From Streptomyces sp. YIM 130001 (GTDB lineage: Bacteria; Actinomycetota; Actinomycetes; Streptomycetales; Streptomycetaceae): DNA of 64,000 bases. How positions within the stretch are numbered: position 1 is the first letter of the stretch; every line of letters begins with the position of its first letter. This document shows, piece by piece, positions 24,189 to 32,241 of the stretch. The stretch is from positions 62,001-126,000 of the forward strand of contig NZ_KZ984568.1 in assembly GCF_003574445.1 (NCBI RefSeq), in the 5' to 3' direction. Below the pieces are notes generated by a model. That model saw only the letters and a list, made by a program, of their open reading frames with translations, ran no database searches and was not told the DNA's origin. The position numbers and the translations under genes are program-made.

Positions 24189-24944
24189 ATGACCAAGGCC
24201 GACCAGAGCGGCGATGGTAAAACGTCCGGCCGTTACCTCCTGAAGCTGTCCGGCGAGGCGTTCGCCGGGGGCGGCGGACTGGGCGTGGACCCCGATGTGG
24301 TGCACGCTGTCGCCCGCGAGATCGCGGCAGTCGTACGCGACGGGGCGCAGGTCGCCCTCGTGATCGGGGGTGGCAATTTCTTCCGCGGTGCCGAGCTGCA
24401 GCAACGGGGCATGGACCGGGCACGCTCCGACTACATGGGCATGCTCGGCACGGTCATGAACTGCCTCGCGCTCCAGGACTTCCTGGAGAAGGAGGGCATC
24501 GACTCCCGAGTACAGACCGCGATCACCATGGGGCAGGTCGCCGAGCCGTACATCCCGCTGCGGGCCGTACGGCACCTGGAGAAGGGCCGCGTCGTCATCT
24601 TCGGCGCGGGCATGGGCATGCCCTACTTCTCCACCGACACCACCGCCGCGCAGCGTGCTCTCGAGATCGACGCCGAGGTCATGCTGATGGGCAAGAACGG
24701 CGTCGACGGGGTCTACGACTCGGACCCCAAGAAGAACCCCGCCGCGGTGAAGTTCGACGCGCTCCAGTACGGCGAGGTGATCACCCGCGACCTCAAGGTC
24801 GCCGACATGACCGCGATCACCCTGTGCCGCGACAACAAGCTGCCGATCCTCGTCTTCGAGCTGCTTGCCGAGGGCAACATCGCGCGCGCGATCAAGGGTG
24901 AGAAGATCGGCACGCTCGTGAGCGACCAGCACACCCGGGCCTGA
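24189..24944 (+). CDS. pyrH: UMP kinase
   Basis: 251 residues from ATG 24189 with GAGGAG eight bases upstream. Amino-acid-kinase motifs are present: YLLKLSGEAFAG near the N-terminus, VALVIGGGNFFRG, and the UMP-binding TDTTAAQRALEIDAEVMLMGKNGVDGVYDSDPKKNP. It phosphorylates UMP to UDP. It follows the tsf hairpin closely, so it may have a promoter inside or just after that structure. It is followed by frr after 135 bases. Confidence 0.98.
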   Translation: MTKADQSGDGKTSGRYLLKLSGEAFAGGGGLGVDPDVVHAVAREIAAVVRDGAQVALVIGGGNFFRGAELQQRGMDRARSDYMGMLGTVMNCLALQDFLEKEGIDSRVQTAITMGQVAEPYIPLRAVRHLEKGRVVIFGAGMGMPYFSTDTTAAQRALEIDAEVMLMGKNGVDGVYDSDPKKNPAAVKFDALQYGEVITRDLKVADMTAITLCRDNKLPILVFELLAEGNIARAIKGEKIGTLVSDQHTRA

Positions 24945-25079
24945 TCCCCTGACCCGGGCACCGCTCCCCGGGGGATGGACAAAGCCCTGCCGGTCGGACA
25001 CCGTGCAGGAAAGACCAGACGCGACGCAGCCGGCCGCCCCGTGCACGCCGGGCCCACTCAAGACACGCAGGAGCAAGTG

Positions 25080-25637
25080 GTGATCGAAGAGACCCTCCTC
25101 GAGGCCGAGGAGAAGATGGAGAAGGCCGTCGTGGTCGCCAAGGAGGACTTTGCCGCGATCCGCACCGGTCGTGCGCACCCGGCGATGTTCAACAAGATCG
25201 TGGCCGACTACTACGGCGCACTGACGCCGATCAACCAGCTGGCGTCGTTCTCGGTGCCCGAGCCGCGGATGGCTGTCGTCACCCCGTTCGACAAGAGCGC
25301 GCTGCGCAACATCGAGCAGGCGATCCGGGACTCGGACCTCGGCGTCAACCCGAGCAATGACGGGCACCTCATCCGGGTGGTGTTCCCCGACCTCACCGAG
25401 GAGCGCCGCAAGGAGTTCATCAAGGTCGCGCGGACCAAGAGCGAGGACGCCAAGATCTCGATCCGCGCGGTCCGCCGCAAGGCCAAGGAAGCGATCGACA
25501 AGGCCATCAAGGACGGCGACATCGGCGAGGACGAGGGCCGTCGTGCGGAGAAGGAGCTCGACGACACCACGGCGAAGTACGTCGCCCAGGTGGACGAGCT
25601 GCTCAAGCACAAGGAATCCGAGCTCCTCGAGGTCTGA
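25080..25637 (+). CDS. frr: Ribosome recycling factor
   Basis: 185 residues from GTG 25080 (VIEETLLEAEEKMEKAVVVAKED), preceded by AGGAG. The adjoining GTG at 25077 and a frame open to 24975 are less likely because family members begin with this IEETL segment. The complete three-helix and beta domain is present (IRTGRAHPAMFNKIVADYYG, PFDKSALRNIEQAI, DEGRRAEKELDDTTAKYVAQVD). It splits post-termination ribosomes with EF-G. The stop overlaps cdsA (TGATG). Confidence 0.97.
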   Translation: MIEETLLEAEEKMEKAVVVAKEDFAAIRTGRAHPAMFNKIVADYYGALTPINQLASFSVPEPRMAVVTPFDKSALRNIEQAIRDSDLGVNPSNDGHLIRVVFPDLTEERRKEFIKVARTKSEDAKISIRAVRRKAKEAIDKAIKDGDIGEDEGRRAEKELDDTTAKYVAQVDELLKHKESELLEV

Positions 25638-26731
25638 TGAACGACTCTTCCTGGGGGGCTCCGCCGCAGGTCGGCTATGGGGGACCGCCCGAGATGGCGC
25701 CCGTCCAGGGGCGTACCCCTGCCGGTCCTGCCTACGATGGGCCCGCTGTTCAGGAGACTCGGCCGATGCAGATCGTGCCCGAGGCGCCTGAGGCCGGACC
25801 GGACCAGGACGACCGTGGTGCGGGGGCCGCTGTGACCGGCGGCCCCTTGTTCCGCGACGAACATCCGCAGGAGCCCATGCCAACCGCGATGCCCGAGCCC
25901 CCGCAGCCGCCTCAGAAGAAGCGCGCGGGCCGCGATCTGCGGGCGGCCATAGGGGTCGGTGTGGGACTCGGCGCGGTGATCATCGCGTCGTTGTTCGTCG
26001 TCAAGGCCGCCTTCGTCGGCGTCATCGTCGTCGCCGTGGTGGTCGGGCTGTGGGAGCTGACGTCCCGGCTGCAGGAGCAGAAGTCCATCAAGGCGCCGCT
26101 CGTGCCATTGGCCGTGGGCGGGGCGGCGATGGTCGTCGCCGGCTATGTGCGCGGGGCCGAGGGGGCCTGGGTGACCATGGCGCTGACGGCCCTCGCGGTG
26201 CTCGTCTGGCGGATGATCGAGCCCCCCGAGAACTACCTGCGGGACGTCACGGCCGGTGTCTTCGCGGCCTTCTACGTTCCGTTCCTCGCGACCTTCGTCG
26301 CCATGATGCTGACCGCCGACGACGGACCCCAGCGGGTCATCACCTTCCTGCTCCTGACCGTGGTCAGCGACACCGGGGCGTACGCGATCGGCTGGCGCTT
26401 CGGCAAGCACAAGCTGGCCCCGCGCATCAGCCCCGGCAAGACCCGCGAAGGTCTGCTCGGTGCGGTGTCCTTCGCGATGGTGGCCGGCGCGCTGTGCATG
26501 CAGTTCCTGATCGACGAGGGCACCTGGTGGCAGGGGCTGCTGCTCGGTTTCGCGGTCGCGGCCAGTGCGACCCTCGGTGACCTGGGCGAGTCGATGATCA
26601 AGCGCGATCTCGGGATCAAGGACATGGGGACGCTGCTGCCCGGGCACGGCGGGATCATGGACCGCCTCGACTCACTGCTGCCGACGGCTCCTGTGGTCTG
26701 GCTGCTCCTGGTCCTCTTCGTAGGCTCCTGA
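25637..26731 (+). CDS. cdsA: Phosphatidate cytidylyltransferase
   Basis: 364 residues from the ATG overlapping the frr stop. A ~95-residue proline/glutamate-rich cytoplasmic N-terminus precedes about eight membrane helices. The CDP-alcohol signature at the C-terminal end reads SATLGDLGESMIKRDLGIKD followed by LPGHGGIMDRLDS. It makes CDP-diacylglycerol for phospholipid synthesis. The long N-terminal extension is common in Streptomyces. It ends the rpsB operon; 80 bases later rlmN begins, possibly from its own promoter. Confidence 0.96.
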   Translation: MNDSSWGAPPQVGYGGPPEMAPVQGRTPAGPAYDGPAVQETRPMQIVPEAPEAGPDQDDRGAGAAVTGGPLFRDEHPQEPMPTAMPEPPQPPQKKRAGRDLRAAIGVGVGLGAVIIASLFVVKAAFVGVIVVAVVVGLWELTSRLQEQKSIKAPLVPLAVGGAAMVVAGYVRGAEGAWVTMALTALAVLVWRMIEPPENYLRDVTAGVFAAFYVPFLATFVAMMLTADDGPQRVITFLLLTVVSDTGAYAIGWRFGKHKLAPRISPGKTREGLLGAVSFAMVAGALCMQFLIDEGTWWQGLLLGFAVAASATLGDLGESMIKRDLGIKDMGTLLPGHGGIMDRLDSLLPTAPVVWLLLVLFVGS

Positions 26732-26811
26732 CCTGCCGTTTTCCTGGGTGCGGGCTCGTTGTCCACAGGGCGGCGGGCCCGCCTTCGGTTGTCTGCGACA
26801 CTTGAAGCATC

Positions 26812-27918
26812 ATGCCCAAGCCCGGAGAACTCACTTTCGTCGCGCCCCGCGGAGCCAAGAAGCCGCCGCGGCATCTCGCCGACCTCACGCCCGCCGAGCG
26901 CAAGGAAGCGGTCGCTGCGGCCGGCGAGAAGCCGTTTCGCGCGAAGCAGCTCTCGCAGCACTACTTCGCGCGGTACGCGCACGACCCCGAGCAGTGGACG
27001 GACATCCCGGCCGCGGCCCGCGGCAAGCTGCAGGAGGCGCTGCTTCCGGAGTTGATGTCGGTGATGCGGCACATCTCGTGCGACGACGACACCACCCGTA
27101 AGACCCTGTGGAAGCTGCACGACGGCACGCTCGTCGAGTCCGTCCTGATGCGTTACCCGGAGCGGGTCACCATGTGCATCTCCTCGCAGGCGGGCTGCGG
27201 GATGAACTGCCCGTTCTGCGCCACCGGCCAGGCCGGCCTCGACCGGAACCTGTCGACGGCCGAGATCGTGCACCAGATCGTGGACGGCATGCGGGCCCTG
27301 CGGGACGGCGAGGTCCCGGGCGGCCCGGCCCGCCTGTCGAACATCGTCTTCATGGGCATGGGCGAGCCCTTGGCGAACTACAACCGCGTGGTCGGCGCCA
27401 TCCGCCGGCTCACCGACCCCGAGCCGGACGGCCTCGGTCTCTCGCAGCGCGGCATCACCGTCTCCACCGTCGGACTGGTGCCCGCGATGCTCCGCTTCGC
27501 CGACGAGGGCTTCAAGTGCCGGCTCGCGGTCTCCCTGCATGCTCCGGACGACGAGCTGCGCGACACCCTGGTCCCGGTCAACACCCGCTGGAAGGTCCGC
27601 GAGGTCCTCGACGCGGCATGGGCGTACGCGGACCAGTCCGGTCGCCGTATCTCCATCGAGTACGCGCTCATCCGCGACATCAACGACCAGGCGTGGCGCG
27701 GTGACCGGCTCGGCCGGCTGCTCAAGGGCAAGCGGGTGCACGTCAACCTCATCCCGCTGAACCCGACGCCCGGCTCGAAGTGGACGGCCTCGCGCCCCGA
27801 GGACGAGAAGCGCTTCGTCGAGGCCATCGCCGCGCACGGGGTGCCGGTCACCGTCCGGGACACCCGCGGTCAGGAGATCGACGGGGCCTGCGGACAGCTG
27901 GCGGCCTCCGAGCGGTAG
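26812..27918 (+). CDS. rlmN: Dual-specificity rRNA/tRNA (adenine-C2)-methyltransferase RlmN
   Basis: 368 residues from ATG 26812. A radical-SAM protein with the CxxxCxxC iron-sulfur motif in SSQAGCGMNCPFCATGQAG, preceded by SVLMRYPERVTMCIS. The RlmN family NIVFMGMGEPLANYNRV and GVPVTVRDTRGQEIDGACGQL carry the catalytic cysteine near the C-terminus. It methylates A2503 of 23S rRNA and A37 of some tRNAs. It ends 28 bases ahead of the TPP riboswitch. Confidence 0.96.
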   Translation: MPKPGELTFVAPRGAKKPPRHLADLTPAERKEAVAAAGEKPFRAKQLSQHYFARYAHDPEQWTDIPAAARGKLQEALLPELMSVMRHISCDDDTTRKTLWKLHDGTLVESVLMRYPERVTMCISSQAGCGMNCPFCATGQAGLDRNLSTAEIVHQIVDGMRALRDGEVPGGPARLSNIVFMGMGEPLANYNRVVGAIRRLTDPEPDGLGLSQRGITVSTVGLVPAMLRFADEGFKCRLAVSLHAPDDELRDTLVPVNTRWKVREVLDAAWAYADQSGRRISIEYALIRDINDQAWRGDRLGRLLKGKRVHVNLIPLNPTPGSKWTASRPEDEKRFVEAIAAHGVPVTVRDTRGQEIDGACGQLAASER

Positions 27919-27945
27919 CCTGGCCTGAAACACATCTGCATATTC

Positions 27946-28052
27946 CGACAGGGGAGCGCCACAGCGCTGAGAGTGCGGCACCGGTACCGGTCACCGGGAC
28001 GGCAGCCGCAGACCCTCTGAACCTCGCCCGGGTCATTCCGGGTAGGGAGTTC
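27946..28052 (+). ncRNA. TPP riboswitch (THI element)
   Basis: The conserved core segments are all present in order: ACAGGGGAGC (27949-27958), GCTGAGAGTGCGGC (27966-27979), a variable stem, CCGCAGACCCTCTGAACCT (28006-28024) and CGGGTCATTCCGGGTAGGGA (28029-28048). This is the thiamine pyrophosphate aptamer. It precedes a thiamine-type ABC transporter, so high TPP should shut off uptake. The element is convincing by sequence alone. Confidence 0.95.
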
Positions 28053-28072
28053 GGTCATCTCCAAGCTGTTGC

Positions 28073-28108
28073 GCCCTGCCCGCACGCCGCCAGGCCTGCG
28101 GGCAGGGC
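28073..28108 (+). terminator. Hairpin of the TPP riboswitch expression platform
   Basis: A perfect 12-bp stem GCCCTGCCCGCA/TGCGGGCAGGGC with a 12-base loop lies 21 bases after the aptamer and is followed by CGCGTCTCTTCC. The thiB ribosome binding site (AGGAGGAAG) comes after it, so it acts most simply as a transcription terminator formed when TPP is bound. Confidence 0.75.
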
Positions 28109-28143
28109 CGCGTCTCTTCCTGGTCAACCCCAGGAGGAAGTCA

Positions 28144-29232
28144 GTGACCGCCAACAAGAAGTTCACGGCCATAGCCCTGGCCACCGGATTCGGTCTGGTC
28201 GCGCTCGCCGCCTGCGGCAGCGGCGACTCGGATTCGGGTTCCGGTTCCGACTCGAAGACCGTGACGCTGGTCAGCCACCAGTCCTTCGCCGTATCGGACG
28301 ACGTACTGAAGGACTTCGAGAAGCAGTCCGGGTACAAGGTCAAGGTCCTCAAGAGCGGCGACGCCGGCGAGGCCGTCAACAAGGCGATCCTCACCAAGGA
28401 CACCCCGCAGGGTGACGTCTTCTTCGGCGTCGACAACACCCTGCTGTCCCGCGCCCTCGACAACGACCTGTTCACCCCGTACGAGGCCAAGGGTCTCGAC
28501 GGGATCCCGAAGGACCTGCAGCTCGACGCCGGCAAGCACCGCGTCACGCCCGTCGACACCGGCGACGTCTGCGTCAACTACGACAAGAAGTACTTCGCCG
28601 ACAAGAAGCTCGATCCGCCGAAGTCCCTCGACGACCTCACCAAGCCTGCGTACAAGAACCTGCTCGTCGCCGAGAACGCCGCCACCTCCTCGCCCGGCCT
28701 CGGCTTCCTGCTCGGCACCGCCGCGGAGTACGGGGACAAGGGCTGGCCGGACTACTGGAAGAAGCTCAAGGCCAACGGCCTGAAGGTCGTCGACGGCTGG
28801 GAGCAGGCGTACAACGAGGAGTTCTCCGGCTCCGCGGGCGGTAAGAAGGCCGGCGCCGACCGTCCGCTCGTCGTCTCCTACGCCTCCAGCCCCCCGGTCG
28901 AGGTGCTGTACGCCAAGCCCAAGCCCAAGGAGGCGCCCACCGGCGTCGCGACCGGCACCTGCTTCCGGCAGACCGAGTTCGCCGGGCTGCTCTCGGGCGC
29001 GAAGAACGAGGCGGGAGGCAAGGCGCTCGTCGACTTCCTGATCTCCAAGCAGTTCCAGGAGGATCTGCCGCTGACCATGTTCGTGGACCCGGTGCTCGAG
29101 GACGCCCGGCTGCCGAAGATCTACAGCGAGTTCGGCACCAAGGTCGACAAGCCGTACACCCTCGACCCCGACAAGATCGCGGACAACCGTGAGAACTGGG
29201 TCAAGTCGTGGCAGTCACTGGTCCTGAAGTAA
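28144..29232 (+). CDS. thiB: Thiamine ABC transporter substrate-binding lipoprotein
   Basis: 362 residues from GTG 28144 with AGGAGGAAG upstream. The signal peptide VTANKKFTAIALATGFGLVALAAC ends in a lipobox (LAAC), so it is anchored outside the membrane. The mature part is a periplasmic-binding-protein fold of the ThiB/TbpA family (TVTLVSHQSFAVSDDVLKDFEKQ...GDVFFGVDNTLLSRAL...VDTGDVCVNYD...WEQAYNEEFS). It delivers thiamine or its phosphates to ThiPQ and is first in the riboswitch-controlled operon. It overlaps thiP by 25 bases. Confidence 0.93.
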   Translation: MTANKKFTAIALATGFGLVALAACGSGDSDSGSGSDSKTVTLVSHQSFAVSDDVLKDFEKQSGYKVKVLKSGDAGEAVNKAILTKDTPQGDVFFGVDNTLLSRALDNDLFTPYEAKGLDGIPKDLQLDAGKHRVTPVDTGDVCVNYDKKYFADKKLDPPKSLDDLTKPAYKNLLVAENAATSSPGLGFLLGTAAEYGDKGWPDYWKKLKANGLKVVDGWEQAYNEEFSGSAGGKKAGADRPLVVSYASSPPVEVLYAKPKPKEAPTGVATGTCFRQTEFAGLLSGAKNEAGGKALVDFLISKQFQEDLPLTMFVDPVLEDARLPKIYSEFGTKVDKPYTLDPDKIADNRENWVKSWQSLVLK

Positions 29233-30935
29233 CCGGCCCCGAGGCCGCGGACCAGGGCAAGGAGTCCTCCCCCGTACGGGACGTACGGGGGAGTGCCGTG
29301 CGGCTCGCACTGATGGCGGTGCCCTGCGCCTTCTTCGCCGTGTTCTTCGCCTACCCGGTCGCGGCGATCGTCGGGCGCGGGCTGAGGAGCGACGGCGCCT
29401 GGCACCTCGAGGGCTTCCGCGAGGTGCTCACGGACAGCGGCATCCTGCACGTCCTGTGGTTCACCGGCTGGCAGGCGCTCGCCTCCACGGCCCTCACTCT
29501 GCTGATCGCGCTCCCCGGCGCGTACGTGTTCGCGCGCTTCGAGTTCCCCGGAAAACAGCTGCTGCGGGCCGTGGTCACCGTGCCGTTCGTGCTGCCCACG
29601 GTCGTCGTCGGCACCGCCTTCCTCGCCGTGCTCGGCCGCGGCGGACTGCTCGACGATCTGTGGGGCGTACGCCTCGACTCGACGGTGTGGTCGATCCTGC
29701 TGGCCCACGTCTTCTTCAACTACGCGGTGGTCGTCCGCACCGTGGGCGGACTCTGGGCGGGTCTCGACCCGCGGCAGGAGGAGGCCGCCCGGATGCTCGG
29801 CGCTTCCCGGTTCACGGCCTGGCGGCGGGTCACGCTGCCGGCTCTGGGGCCGGCGGTGGCGGCGGCCGCGCTGATGGTGTTCCTGTTCACCTTCACCTCC
29901 TTCGGTGTCGTACTGATCCTCGGCGGGCCGACGTTCGCCACGCTCGAGGTCGAGATCTACCGGCAGACCGCCCAGTCACTCGCCCTGGACACTGCGGCGG
30001 TCCTGACCCTGGTGCAGTTCGCCGCGGTCGCGGGCGTGCTGGCCGTGCACGCCTGGACCGTGCGCCGCAGGGAGAGCGCACTGCGCCTGGTCGACACGGC
30101 GACGACCGCGCGCCGGCCCGTCGGGGCGGGCCAGTGGGCACTGCTCGGCGGGGTGCTCGTCAGTGTGCTGCTCCTCGTGGTCGTGCCGCTGGCGGTGCTC
30201 GTGGAACGGTCCTTCGACACCGCGCAGGGCTACGGACTCGGCTACTACCGTGAGTTGACCTCGACCGACGGCGGCGCGTTCCTCGTACCGCCGGTGGAGG
30301 CGATCGGGAACTCGCTGCAGTACGCCCTCGCTGCCACCGCCATCGCGCTCGTCATCGGAGGGCTCGCCTCCGCTGCGCTCACCTTCACCCGGGGGCGTTC
30401 CCGGCCGGGCCGGCTCGTCCGCGGGTTCGACGCGCTGCTGATGCTGCCGCTCGGGGTCTCCGCGGTCACCGTCGGATTCGGATTCCTGATCAGCCTGGAC
30501 AAGCCGCCGCTCGATCTGCGGTCGTCGTGGATTCTGGTGCCGTTGGCGCAGGCGCTGGTCGGAGTGCCGTTCGTGGTGCGGACCATGCTGCCCGTACTGA
30601 GGGCGGTCGACGGGCGGTTGCGGGAGGCCGCGGCCGTGCTCGGGGCGTCGCCCTGGCAGGTCTGGCGCGAGGTCGACTTCCCCCTGGTGCGGCGGGCGTT
30701 GTTCGTCGCCGCGGGTTTCGCCTTCGCCGTCTCGCTCGGCGAGTTCGGGGCGACCGTGTTCATCGCGCAGCCCGACCGGCCGACCCTGCCTGTCGCCGTC
30801 ACGACCCTGCTCGGCCGTCCCGGTGACCTCAACTACGGGCAGGCGATGGGCCTTTCCACGCTGCTGATGGTGACCTGCGCGGTCTGTCTGCTGCTGCTCG
30901 AACGTTCCCGTACCGACCGGACAGGGGAATTCTGA
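29208..30935 (+). CDS. thiP: Thiamine ABC transporter permease (fused two-domain)
   Basis: 575 residues from GTG 29208. Two homologous permease halves of about six helices each are fused. The first EAA-type loop is GLDPRQEEAARMLGASRFTAWRRVTLPALGP and the second is AVDGRLREAAAVLGASPWQVWREVDFPLVRR. This duplication is typical of ThiP and of the related iron permeases. It forms the membrane channel for the ThiB ligand. The last base of its stop is the first base of the thiQ ATG (30935). Confidence 0.94.
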   Translation: MAVTGPEVTGPEAADQGKESSPVRDVRGSAVRLALMAVPCAFFAVFFAYPVAAIVGRGLRSDGAWHLEGFREVLTDSGILHVLWFTGWQALASTALTLLIALPGAYVFARFEFPGKQLLRAVVTVPFVLPTVVVGTAFLAVLGRGGLLDDLWGVRLDSTVWSILLAHVFFNYAVVVRTVGGLWAGLDPRQEEAARMLGASRFTAWRRVTLPALGPAVAAAALMVFLFTFTSFGVVLILGGPTFATLEVEIYRQTAQSLALDTAAVLTLVQFAAVAGVLAVHAWTVRRRESALRLVDTATTARRPVGAGQWALLGGVLVSVLLLVVVPLAVLVERSFDTAQGYGLGYYRELTSTDGGAFLVPPVEAIGNSLQYALAATAIALVIGGLASAALTFTRGRSRPGRLVRGFDALLMLPLGVSAVTVGFGFLISLDKPPLDLRSSWILVPLAQALVGVPFVVRTMLPVLRAVDGRLREAAAVLGASPWQVWREVDFPLVRRALFVAAGFAFAVSLGEFGATVFIAQPDRPTLPVAVTTLLGRPGDLNYGQAMGLSTLLMVTCAVCLLLLERSRTDRTGEF

Positions 30936-32038
30936 TGGCCGAACAGGCCGAACAGGCCGAACAGGCCGAACAGGCCGAACAGGCCGAACGGCATGCCGGA
31001 CCGGCGGTCGGACAGGCGCTGAGCCTCGACGACGTCTCCGTACGGTTCGGCGGCCACCGGGCGCTCACCGGTGTCTCGCTCGATGTCGCCGAGCGGGAGA
31101 TCGTCTGTGTGCTCGGGCCGAGCGGAAGCGGCAAGTCGACTCTGCTGCGGGTCGTCGCCGGTCTCCAAGAGGCCGATGCCGGACGGGTGTTGCTGGACGG
31201 GCGTGACCAGCGGGGTGTGCCCGCGCATCGCCGGGGCGTCGGCCTGATGTTCCAGGACCATCAGCTCTTCCCGCAGCGGGACGTCGCGGGAAACGTCGGC
31301 TTCGGCCTGCGTATGCACAACGTGTCCCGGCCCGAACGGGAGCGGCGTGTCGGCGAGTTGCTCGATCTCGTCGGCCTTCCCGGTGCCGGAGCGCGCGCCG
31401 TGGCCTCGCTGTCCGGAGGTGAGCAGCAGCGGGTGGCGCTCGCCCGGGCCCTGGCCCCGAATCCGCGGCTCCTGATGCTCGACGAACCGCTCGGGCAGCT
31501 CGACCGCTCGCTGCGCGAACGCCTGGTCGTCGAACTGCGCCAGCTCTTCGGCGAGTTGGGCACCACCGTGCTGGCGGTGACGCACGATCAGGGCGAGGCC
31601 TTCGCGCTCGCCGATCGTGTGGTGGTGATGCGGGACGGCAGGATCGCCCAGTCGGGCACGCCGCTCGAGGTATGGCAGCAGCCTGCGAACGCGTTCGTCG
31701 CACGGTTCCTCGGCTTCGACAACGTCGCGGAGGCGACCGTGTCCGGCGAGGTGGCCGACACCGTCTGGGGCAAGGTCCCGGTGCCGGCCGGTGTGCCGGG
31801 TGAGACGTGCCGAATTCTGGTGCGCCCGGCGGGAGTTCGCCTGGTGCCCGTGGATGAGGGGCTGCCGTGTGCGGTCGTTGCGCGCACCTTCCGGGGTACG
31901 CATGTGGCCGTGACGCTGCGGCCGCCGGAGGGGCCGCAGCTCGAGGCGGCCTGTGCGTTGCGCGAGGCACCCGAGGTGGGGCGGACGGTCGGGGTCGTCT
32001 TCGACGCGGCGGAAGTCGTGGTGCTCGGCTCGGACTGA
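30935..32038 (+). CDS. thiQ: Thiamine ABC transporter ATP-binding protein
   Basis: 367 residues. After an N-terminal AEQ repeat tract (residues 2-19) the ABC domain shows Walker A GPSGSGKST, the Q-loop LMFQDHQLFPQRDV, signature LSGGEQQRVALARAL, Walker B LLMLDEPLGQLD and the switch histidine in VTHD. A C-terminal TOBE-like domain follows (about residues 260-367). It powers ThiP. The 9-bp coding repeat at the start and a second 9-bp repeat at the stop codon are unusual. Confidence 0.94.
   Translation: MAEQAEQAEQAEQAEQAERHAGPAVGQALSLDDVSVRFGGHRALTGVSLDVAEREIVCVLGPSGSGKSTLLRVVAGLQEADAGRVLLDGRDQRGVPAHRRGVGLMFQDHQLFPQRDVAGNVGFGLRMHNVSRPERERRVGELLDLVGLPGAGARAVASLSGGEQQRVALARALAPNPRLLMLDEPLGQLDRSLRERLVVELRQLFGELGTTVLAVTHDQGEAFALADRVVVMRDGRIAQSGTPLEVWQQPANAFVARFLGFDNVAEATVSGEVADTVWGKVPVPAGVPGETCRILVRPAGVRLVPVDEGLPCAVVARTFRGTHVAVTLRPPEGPQLEAACALREAPEVGRTVGVVFDAAEVVVLGSD
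30938..30991 (+). repeat. 9-bp tandem repeat coding (Ala-Glu-Gln)n in thiQ
   Basis: Six consecutive copies of GCCGAACAG, the last with CGG for CAG, directly after the thiQ ATG encode AEQ x5 then AER. Copy-number change would keep the frame because the unit is nine bases. No functional role is known for the tract. Confidence 0.9.
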
Positions 32039-32076
32039 GCCGATTGAGCGGACTGAGTGGATTGAGCGGACTGACC
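32032..32076 (+). repeat. 9-bp degenerate repeat spanning the thiQ stop, with five in-frame TGA codons
   Basis: Five units of the type GGAYTGAGC (GGACTGAGC, CGATTGAGC, GGACTGAGT, GGATTGAGC, GGACTGACC) run through the thiQ stop. Each carries TGA in the thiQ frame (32036, 32045, 32054, 32063, 32072). The tract probably arose by slippage from the gene end. Between here and the iron box (to about 32190) nothing else was recognised. Confidence 0.85.
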
Positions 32077-32194
32077 GGGCTGCTCGCCGCGCGAGCTGCG
32101 TTCCTGGTGTGCGCCGGGGGATGTCCGCGCGACACCCGTTGAAGGGGCCCGTTTCCCGGTACGCGGAGCAGCGCGCTAGGGTGGCGGCTGAGGT

Positions 32195-32213
32195 TAAGGT
32201 AAACCTAACCTAA
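32195..32213. promoter_or_regulatory. Iron box (DmdR/DtxR-type operator)
   Basis: TAAGGTAAACCTAACCTAA matches the actinobacterial iron-box consensus TTAGGTTAGGCTAACCTAA at 15 of 19 positions. It lies 29 bases upstream of the siderophore-interacting protein start and just downstream of a possible -10 TAGGGT (32177-32182). Iron-loaded DmdR1 would be expected to repress here. Confidence 0.85.
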
Positions 32214-32241
32214 CTATCCGGGTGGAAGTGGAAGTCCCTCG

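Noticed and set aside
23079..25883. 934-codon minus-strand open frame across tsf, pyrH and frr
   Set aside because: It is antisense to three well-supported genes with full family motifs; long opposite-strand frames are common at this GC content and its peptide has no recognisable domain.
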